Shown here: positions 1-5,538 of the stretch, one piece after another
Position numbering within the stretch: position 1 is the stretch's first letter
Layout of the letters: the number at the start of each line of letters is the position of its first letter
NCBI GenBank assembly: GCA_964551985.1
Contig: CAZKFG010000066.1
Span: 1 to 9,777 of the forward strand
DNA from: CAZKFG01 sp964551985
Lineage (GTDB): Bacteria > Bacillota > Negativicutes > Acidaminococcales > JAISLQ01
DNA length: 9,777 nt
Direction: 5' to 3'
Made by a program: the position numbers and the translations under genes
Notes under the pieces: model-generated
What the model saw: the letters and a program-made list of their open reading frames with translations, nothing else
The model's database searches: none
What the model was told of the DNA's origin: nothing

Positions 1-8
1 CTTGTCAA

Positions 9-181
9 ATGCAAAACAATTAAAACAAATTCGGTGCTACTTGTATGGTTTTAAGTGTAGTGTTTATTTTTGTTTTATATTACACTTAAAAGCTTTTTAT
101 ATATTTAAATGATAGCATATTATGTTTTTTTATTCAATGCAAAACATCCCTATTTTGCAAACATTTGTGTCATTTAAATGA
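9..181 (+). repeat. Two pairs of 10-bp direct repeats
   Basis: ATGCAAAACA occurs at 9-18 and 137-146, with a shorter relative TGCAAACA at 156-163. ATTTAAATGA occurs at 103-112 and 172-181. The copies are exact but irregularly spaced, unlike a classical iteron array with helical phasing. They may be initiator binding sites or chance in AT-rich DNA. Confidence 0.35.
49..91. repeat. 11-bp perfect inverted repeat
   Basis: Arms TTTTAAGTGTA (49-59) and TACACTTAAAA (81-91) are exact reverse complements around a 21-nt AT-rich spacer. On the plus strand the right arm is followed by GCTTTTTAT, so a weak plus-strand terminator is possible. A protein-binding site near the rep gene is an alternative. The stem has few G-C pairs, so its stability as an RNA hairpin is doubtful. 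Confidence 0.5.
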
Positions 182-185
182 AAAT

Positions 186-201
186 TAAGACTTTAGTCTT
201 A
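186..201. repeat. 16-bp palindrome downstream of rep
   Basis: TAAGACT and AGTCTTA flank a TT spacer. Read on the minus strand, the direction of rep transcription, the hairpin is followed by ATTTTCATTT, which is at best a poor terminator tail. It may terminate rep transcription or bind a dimeric protein. Confidence 0.35.
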
Positions 202-293
202 TATGGTTTAAGATAAAATTTGCTATTAAAATGTATAAAGCTAAAAATGTACAGTAAACTTTAATACCCAATAAAGAAAAGCTGCTAATATAT

Positions 294-1382
294 CTAGCTA
301 TCTTTTAGCACTTGTAAAAACTTTATTGGGTTAGCTAGACTTTGTATTTGGTAGTTGCTTGGTATTGTGATTGGGTTGACACTCACAGCTTTAAAGATAG
401 GGTTAATATTGTCTTTAAAGTAATTTGTATGGTAAAAATTATATTTTTTCAATAGCTTTGACTTTGCTAGTTGGTAATATCTTTTGTTTTTGCTTAATAA
501 TTCCACAAACTCTATTGCTTTATGCTTAGATTCATCACAACCAGAAAAGCGTATTTTTGAGATTACTTCGTTTTTATGATAAAAATCTTCTTCACCTACA
601 ATGCTAGTTATGTAATAGTAAAGTGTTCTATAGGCAAAATCTTTCCGCCATAAATCTTTTAGGTATATATTGGAGTTTTCTTCAAGTCCTAGCAAACCAG
701 ATATATATTTTTTGTTTTTTAGATGTAATTGTACTTCTAGCCGCATAGTGTATTGTTTTGTTATAATTGCTTTTGTAGCTAACAACTGTGCTGTTTTATC
801 ATAAAAATTTATTGTAAAACTGCCATATGGCCTGTAATAAGAATTTTTATATAATAAACAATCCATTAGTTCACAACGCAGCTTAGCATTAGGTGGAACA
901 TTTCCTTTGTTGAATAAAAACATATATAAGTGTATTGGCTGATCAAAGACATTTACTGCATAATCTATCCTTTGTACTGACCAATATTTTAACTTAGGTA
1001 AATTAACAGCCGCGGGTTTGTTTAGTATTTCACTAATAAAGCGATTAAACTTTTCTTCAAAGCTCTCATAATCTTCTTCTGTAGCTAACTCAACGTGGTC
1101 ATAATTTAGAGGATCTAACATATACTTTGGATTAACGCTAATTTTTATATAGTATGCAGATTTATCATGCTTAAAAAGTTCCACATGCAAGACTCCGCTA
1201 TTTGAAAAGGCATTGCTTGCATATCCGTAGTCCGTTTTATAAGTAGAAAAACAAGAACGTAGGCATCTTTTTATTTTATGGTAATCGTCGCTAGCATTAT
1301 CGCCAGTTAGTTTATGGCTTAGCGTTATTGTATCTATAATTTTTATCAAAACCTTTTTATTTATTATTTTGTTGACGCACAA
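294..1382 (-). CDS. Rep-like replication initiation protein
   Basis: A 362-aa protein with the pattern of rolling-circle initiators of the Rep_trans / phage gpII-X type. A beta-strand region VLHVELF...YYIKISVNP lies around residues 64-85. It is followed by QRIDYAVNV at 137-145, then NFYDK at 192-196, then MRLEVQL at 213-219. In that family the RxD, YDK and RxE strands build the nuclease fold around the metal and nicking tyrosine. I cannot point to the catalytic tyrosine with confidence. The protein would nick the element's origin to start replication of an excised or plasmid-like form. The start is uncertain. The first possible start is a TTG at 1382, directly after an in-frame TAA, without a clear ribosome binding site. 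A purine-rich AAAAAGG lies about 30 bases inside the frame, so the true N-terminus may be near IIDTITLSHKL. The gene follows the helicase-like gene on the same strand but is separated from it by a terminator and 427 bp. Confidence 0.65.
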   Translation of the reverse strand: MCVNKIINKKVLIKIIDTITLSHKLTGDNASDDYHKIKRCLRSCFSTYKTDYGYASNAFSNSGVLHVELFKHDKSAYYIKISVNPKYMLDPLNYDHVELATEEDYESFEEKFNRFISEILNKPAAVNLPKLKYWSVQRIDYAVNVFDQPIHLYMFLFNKGNVPPNAKLRCELMDCLLYKNSYYRPYGSFTINFYDKTAQLLATKAIITKQYTMRLEVQLHLKNKKYISGLLGLEENSNIYLKDLWRKDFAYRTLYYYITSIVGEEDFYHKNEVISKIRFSGCDESKHKAIEFVELLSKNKRYYQLAKSKLLKKYNFYHTNYFKDNINPIFKAVSVNPITIPSNYQIQSLANPIKFLQVLKDS

Positions 1383-1685
1383 TTACTTTTAAACATTATC
1401 AATTATTTTATATACTACATAACATTAATATAATAGAAGCAGTGTAATTAATTGGCTACAATACAAAAAAGCACCACGCCAAATCTAAAGAACTAGTAAG
1501 AAACATGCCAGAATTAAATCTAATGACAATATAGGATGATATAAGACACGCACCTTATTTAATATATTTATGACCTAGTAAATTATTGTTATAAATGAAT
1601 GATTTTATGTCAATTAAAATACCATCATTTTGTGCCAGAAAATATCTCAAGTCATGCAAACACCTATTATCAATGGTTTTCAATC

Positions 1686-1749
1686 AAAAAACGTCGAGAA
1701 AAATTATTGCGTTTTTTGCTCTTTTCTGATCGTTTTTCTCAATAATTTT
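1686..1749. repeat. Cluster of three mutually exclusive inverted repeats
   Basis: Three exact pairings share the same bases: AAAAAACG (1686-1693) with CGTTTTTT (1710-1717); GAGAAAAA (1696-1703) with TTTTTCTC (1733-1740); and AAAATTATTG (1700-1709) with CAATAATTTT (1740-1749). The last two share bases 1700-1703 and 1740, so they cannot both form. Alternative stems of this kind occur in origins and in attenuation or antisense-RNA control of rep genes. Low sequence complexity weakens the case. Confidence 0.5.
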
Positions 1750-1750
1750 G

Positions 1751-1796
1751 ACAAAAAAATATAATACAAACAGGGCTAGAAGCAACCCTGTTTGTA
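1751..1796 (-). terminator. Intrinsic terminator after helicase-like gene
   Basis: On the minus strand, 14 bp after the stop codon of the helicase-like gene, an 11-bp perfect stem begins. Plus-strand arms are TACAAACAGGG at 1765-1775 and CCCTGTTTGTA at 1786-1796, with a 10-nt loop. It is followed by TTATATTTTTTT. The stem has a GGG/CCC clamp next to the loop and a long U tract. It should separate helicase transcription from rep. Confidence 0.85.
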
Positions 1797-1809
1797 CTAA
1801 TCGTTACCT

Positions 1810-3261
1810 CTAAACTTTTAACCGCAGGCCTTTAAAAAATTTAACCGCTTGTTTTTCTGTGGCATAAAAATAGTTTTTTGTGCCACATTTAGATGCCAAT
1901 CTTAATGGCATATACCCATATTTGTTTGGTTCAGTAGCATTTGGTGGCATTTTTTTGACTTTTTCTAGCAATGGTGTTTGCTTCAAAGCTGACAAATGAT
2001 TAGCTTTAAACAATTTTTCATAGTTGTGATAAAAATCATTTATAAAAACTATGTCGTCTGCTATACCTGTGACAGCGTAATTTTCTTCTAAAGTTTTGGC
2101 AATTGGGTCTACCGGTTGAGCTTGCAATCTTGCTTGCTCTTGTTCTGTGATTGTTACGGAAAGCTCATTAATGGTAGGTAACAATTTATTCAGAAAATGA
2201 TTTATCGCAAAATCCAAAATTGCTGACGGCTCAATATATTTAAGCAACTCCATACGCCAGTTAATTTTGAACTCATCTTTTAAATCAATAACATAACAGT
2301 TTTGATTTAAAGCTTTACTTTTTTCCGTAAAAGAATTATTTTTATCGGCAGATAGTAAAACAACTGTTCTGTTCTTGTAGTTTAAACCGGACTTTGTGCT
2401 TATAACTTCACCAGTCGCAAGTTTTTCTAACAAAGATGCCTCTCCATCTGTAATTCTCTCGCCAACGTCTGTATAATTTACTACATTGCAGTCCAAGTGT
2501 CTTACACCATTTACTGCTGTTAATTGGCTTAAAGTATAGTAGCTTTTAAATCTGTCACTATAAAGTTTAAGTAAGGCTTCACAAAACATTCGTCTGGTAG
2601 CCTTATTGTCCGAACGTACAACGAATAATAATGGTTTATCCACAAAGCTATCTTTAGCTAGGCTTGTAATTAATTTATGTAAATTTTTAAACGCTTCATC
2701 GCCATGTAAAGTATATGAAATCAAAGTTTCAAAAACCGAACCTTCAAACGGTTGCTTTTTTAGTGTTTTAGATTTAATATTTAAATATGATGTAAAAACA
2801 GCTTTGTTATTACAGTTCTTTAAGCAGTAGCTTTTTTTATCTTCGTTAACTTTAACTACTTTATCTTTTAAAAGGATGTTGAATTTTCTGTCTGATTTTT
2901 TATTAGCTATTTGGGGAGTAAAAAATTCTACATCGTTTTCTAGTGCACCAATAGCTTTACTGATTAGATTACTATTGTTGTTTTTACTACTTACTTTGGT
3001 AATTTTATTTTTAACTTTTGAGGGTAATAATCTCAAAATAGCCTCTTTGTTGCCAGTGCTTTTGGCAAAATCAAATTTTTTGAAATAAGCAACTTTGCCA
3101 TCAGAATGCCTGACCAAAGTTTGGCTATTCCAAGCCAGTAAATGATTTTTTCTTAATAAAACAAGAGCTTTTTTTAGTATTCGATCGATTTTGTTTACTT
3201 TTTTGGATTTTTTGGATTTTTTAACACTTTTATTAGTCTTCAATTTAAAATATGGTTTCAT
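1810..3261 (-). CDS. SF3-helicase-like replication protein with degraded Walker A
   Basis: A 483-aa protein whose middle third follows the outline of superfamily 3 (phage P4 alpha / D5-type) helicases. A strand LLFVVRSDNKATRR at 211-224 sits where the Walker A loop GxxGxGKST belongs. NVVNYTDVGE at 259-268 is at the Walker B position. LLEKLATGEVISTKSG at 277-292 resembles the 'LK-LTGGD-I--R' segment. TVVLLSADKNNSF at 299-311 resembles the sensor strand 'llfatN.lP'. The glycines of the P-loop are absent; only an NKAT remnant remains, so ATPase activity is doubtful. The N-terminus is very lysine-rich (residues 7-33) and may bind DNA. The C-terminal 130 residues are unassigned and could be a winged-helix region. 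The start ATG at 3261 has GGAG about 10 bases upstream, and this site overlaps the stop of the small gene before it, suggesting translational coupling. It probably assists Rep in replicating the element. The assignment is by pattern, not by alignment. Confidence 0.5.
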   Translation of the reverse strand: MKPYFKLKTNKSVKKSKKSKKVNKIDRILKKALVLLRKNHLLAWNSQTLVRHSDGKVAYFKKFDFAKSTGNKEAILRLLPSKVKNKITKVSSKNNNSNLISKAIGALENDVEFFTPQIANKKSDRKFNILLKDKVVKVNEDKKSYCLKNCNNKAVFTSYLNIKSKTLKKQPFEGSVFETLISYTLHGDEAFKNLHKLITSLAKDSFVDKPLLFVVRSDNKATRRMFCEALLKLYSDRFKSYYTLSQLTAVNGVRHLDCNVVNYTDVGERITDGEASLLEKLATGEVISTKSGLNYKNRTVVLLSADKNNSFTEKSKALNQNCYVIDLKDEFKINWRMELLKYIEPSAILDFAINHFLNKLLPTINELSVTITEQEQARLQAQPVDPIAKTLEENYAVTGIADDIVFINDFYHNYEKLFKANHLSALKQTPLLEKVKKMPPNATEPNKYGYMPLRLASKCGTKNYFYATEKQAVKFFKGLRLKV

Positions 3262-3274
3262 GGCAATACATCTC

Positions 3275-3478
3275 CTATTCTATATTTTTGTCTTTTAAAA
3301 GCTCTTCATCCCACCACCTTCTCCAATCGCCTTCATAGTCGTTCGCTAATTTTTTTTGCCAATTGTTGTACTGTTGAAGAAAAGATTCACAAACAATATC
3401 TTTTTTTGCTGCATCCAAGAGGCAAGTGCAGCATAAATTAAACTCTATGCTATTTAAAAAGCATTGTTTGTGTCTCAT
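3275..3478 (-). CDS. Small Cys/Trp-rich protein, unknown
   Basis: An ORF of 67 codons heads the minus-strand replication module. It is probably real. Its TAG stop overlaps the ribosome binding site of the helicase-like gene, with 13 bp between stop and next start. It also has its own GGTGG site 7 bases before the ATG at 3478; an ATG two codons earlier (3484) is too close to that site. The protein has five cysteines in its N-terminal half, including a CC.C cluster, and a tryptophan-rich acidic/basic C-terminal part (WQKK, then DWRRWWDEELL). No zinc-finger spacing is clear and I recognise no family. By position it may be a regulator or accessory factor for replication or copy number, or an excision factor. 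Confidence 0.55.
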   Translation of the reverse strand: MRHKQCFLNSIEFNLCCTCLLDAAKKDIVCESFLQQYNNWQKKLANDYEGDWRRWWDEELLKDKNIE

Positions 3479-3589
3479 TTTCATTCCACCAGCTTTGAAC
3501 TTTCTTGCTATTATCGACCTTTAGCTAATTTTATGACTTGTTGCCAAAAAATATCAGAACAGAAAAAAAAGTTTTTTCTCCCCCTATAT

Positions 3590-3632
3590 AAAAAAACCAA
3601 CAACGTATTGTTTTTCTACTATACGTTGTTGG
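3590..3632 (-). terminator. 12-bp hairpin with U7 tail between divergent genes
   Basis: Arms CCAACAACGTAT (3597-3608) and ATACGTTGTTGG (3621-3632) are exact reverse complements around a 12-nt loop. On the minus strand the stem is followed directly by TTTTTTTATA, the form of an intrinsic terminator, but no minus-strand gene ends here. It therefore either attenuates or insulates the minus-strand replication operon from transcription entering from the right, or acts as an operator-type hairpin in the leader of the plus-strand 619-aa gene, whose ribosome binding site begins 20 bp later. The structure is clear; the role is inferred. Confidence 0.6.
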
Positions 3633-3665
3633 CACTAAATTTTAGTTAAAGAGGTGGTGACTACT

Positions 3666-5525
3666 TTGCTAAGTCCATTTCGACCAGATTTAATATGTAG
3701 TTCAATTTATAACAGAATAATATATTATCAGCAAGAGAAAAATCTTGATAGTATGCTTATTGTCAATGAACAAAATTCTGTGGATTATTTATCATCTTTT
3801 GAATTTTATAAAGAAATAACAGAGCCGCTTATACTTGATGGTATTGAAAGTGATTTAGATAAAGACAAAATCATTGGAAATTTCAAAAATTACTGGACAA
3901 AAAAACTAAAAAACAAGTCTACGTGTTTTTATTTTGAAGAAAATCCAAAGAAAATGTCTAATTTTTTGCATTTTTTAAAAAAATATTATATAGCTATCTC
4001 TAAAAAAATGCCATCAAACATATTAGAAGAATCAAATGATAATTTGATTCTTTATATAAAAAACAGGCTCCGTTTTTTAGTGAAAATTTATATTAAACGT
4101 TATAAATTTAAAGATTTAAACAAATATTTTTTGTCACCTCAAGAGACACCTGATAATAGTGACATCGTAAATGCCATTACTGAATACTTATTGGCTTCTT
4201 ATATTTATACAAATAATCGAGAAATTATAAACCAATATAAGCTATTAAATACTTTGCCAAAAAATCAATGTAAGCAATATGATAAAAAATATATTAAAAA
4301 TTTTAACAATATTTTATATTTTTTCCCCTTTTTAGAGCAAACTATCACACATAATTCTCAAAATGCTACATATAATGAATTAACAATCGATCAAGCGTAC
4401 AATTTAACTCCAAAAATAGTCGACAATCTATCCGGTTTAAAAATCAACTATAAAAATACTAATTTCAATAGTTTTAGCAAAAATATTTTACTAAATTTAT
4501 ATTCATCTGCTAGTAAAAATTCTTTTCCTTATTCTTGCTATTATATGAGTCATAAATACTCTAACGGAAAAGAAAAAATTTCTTTTTTGAAAAATGCTTC
4601 TGATTACAAACAAATTATCAATAATAAAGGTATGGATAAAATAAATGATCAACCTATTTTCCTTTCACTAGAAATTGAACCTATTAGCACATTTAGTAAC
4701 AGTGGCTCTATTCTTGAAAAATATTCTGCCTATCATTCTCCAGTTGATTATATCGAAGGTAAAAACCATCTATCTATGGATACTTTTATCGCTTTTTTCA
4801 AGCACATAACTACTAATATTAATTTTCCAAGCGAAAATTCTTTAGATAATTATTATAACCAAACACTAATTGAACTTATTGCTAATCCCTTGCTTTTAAT
4901 GAAATTTATAGATGCGGATATGCTTGAAGATAACTTAGAAAAATTTATAAGCCAAAATAAGGATACTTTAAAAACTTTTGTTAGATTATTGTCTATGCTA
5001 CCTTTGCCAAAATTTCGAACTAACCTAGCTGGTCATTTAAGTGAATGGCATTGTACTTCATCAGATTTTTTCAATACCATAAATTCGGTAAATATCCTTT
5101 TGTTTAATTTAACTTTCATTTTTTTGCCATTGTTAGATGAGTTTTTTAAAGCAATATTCTATGTATTAGATGAGCAGGACGCTAGTAGTCATTGTACAAA
5201 TATAACTAACAAAAAATCTAACGGTGTTTTGAAAAGCGCCTTAACAGAAAAACTAGAGTCTTGCCTGTTAGAATTTGCTAAAATCCCATTATTTAGTGAA
5301 ACAAAAAAATATTATTTGGACTATTTAAACAAAAAAATTGGTCCATACCATTTTAACAATATAAATTATACCCATGAGGATATGCAAAGATTCTTTACAG
5401 TTTTTGAAGACCAAAATTTAATTTTACCTATGTTTGATGCCTATCTATTTTTTGCATATAAACCGATTAGAGATGATTATAAAATTATAAAACAACCTTT
5501 TCCCTATTTTTTTGGAAAAGCTTAA
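3666..5525 (+). CDS. Unknown 619-aa cargo protein, operon with recombinase
   Basis: I do not recognise this protein. The frame is open from a GTG at 3654, but AGAGGTGG at 3650-3657 is the ribosome binding site and covers that GTG. The TTG at 3666, 8 bases further on, is the better start, giving 619 aa. It is rich in Asn, Lys, Ile, Tyr and Phe, with no P-loop, no zinc-cysteine cluster and no signal peptide. One moderately hydrophobic segment, ILLFNLTFIFLPLL (residues 477-490), could be a membrane or buried helix. An R-X5-H (451-457, RTNLAGH) superficially resembles the HEPN RNase motif but lacks the usual polar residue after Arg and is weak evidence. The rest appears mostly helical. It ends 13 bp before the recombinase start and is likely co-transcribed with it. 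Position beside the integrase, codon use AT-richer than the host genes, and lack of any replication role suggest accessory cargo such as phage defence or host interaction. That is inference from position only. Confidence 0.75.
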   Translation: MLSPFRPDLICSSIYNRIIYYQQEKNLDSMLIVNEQNSVDYLSSFEFYKEITEPLILDGIESDLDKDKIIGNFKNYWTKKLKNKSTCFYFEENPKKMSNFLHFLKKYYIAISKKMPSNILEESNDNLILYIKNRLRFLVKIYIKRYKFKDLNKYFLSPQETPDNSDIVNAITEYLLASYIYTNNREIINQYKLLNTLPKNQCKQYDKKYIKNFNNILYFFPFLEQTITHNSQNATYNELTIDQAYNLTPKIVDNLSGLKINYKNTNFNSFSKNILLNLYSSASKNSFPYSCYYMSHKYSNGKEKISFLKNASDYKQIINNKGMDKINDQPIFLSLEIEPISTFSNSGSILEKYSAYHSPVDYIEGKNHLSMDTFIAFFKHITTNINFPSENSLDNYYNQTLIELIANPLLLMKFIDADMLEDNLEKFISQNKDTLKTFVRLLSMLPLPKFRTNLAGHLSEWHCTSSDFFNTINSVNILLFNLTFIFLPLLDEFFKAIFYVLDEQDASSHCTNITNKKSNGVLKSALTEKLESCLLEFAKIPLFSETKKYYLDYLNKKIGPYHFNNINYTHEDMQRFFTVFEDQNLILPMFDAYLFFAYKPIRDDYKIIKQPFPYFFGKA

Positions 5526-5538
5526 AAGAAGGTATTTT

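Larger units (their letters stand above)
1..293. other. Non-coding AT-rich stretch downstream of rep, with repeats
   Basis: No convincing gene is visible in this stretch. It lies 3' of the Rep-like gene and is very AT-rich. It holds an 11-bp inverted repeat, two pairs of 10-bp direct repeats and a short palindrome, listed separately. Such repeat-dense DNA beside a rep gene could be an origin or plasmid-type control region, but no known origin motif is recognisable, and AT-rich DNA yields repeats by chance. Confidence 0.5.
1383..1809. other. Intergenic control region between helicase-like gene and rep
   Basis: No gene is seen in 427 bp. On the minus strand, the direction of both flanking genes, it holds an intrinsic terminator for the helicase-like gene (1751-1796), then a cluster of competing inverted repeats (1686-1749), then a consensus TTGACA at 1613-1608. 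No good -10 element is correctly spaced from that TTGACA, so the rep promoter stays undefined. Its position just upstream of rep makes it the most likely place in the window for a replication origin or a rep copy-number control region. This is inferred from position and structure. Confidence 0.45.

Noticed and set aside
1..293. Search for a second copy of the tRNA-Ala 3' end as the left attachment site
   Set aside because: No stretch resembling the tRNA acceptor or T-arm sequence is present here or in the other intergenic regions, so no left end is called.
2606..3088. Two plus-strand ORFs (70-74 codons) inside the helicase-like gene
   Set aside because: They are antisense to a long coding frame with its own ribosome binding site and terminator. 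The proteins look like translated antisense.
3464..3649. 61-codon plus-strand ORF in the divergent intergenic region
   Set aside because: It crosses the hairpin and AT-rich control sequences, has no ribosome binding site, and ends just before the start signals of the 619-aa gene.
3666..5525. HEPN RNase assignment from the RTNLAGH motif
   Set aside because: A single R-X5-H in a 619-aa protein is easily found by chance, and the residue after Arg is not the usual Asn, Asp or His. It is noted only as a weak hint.
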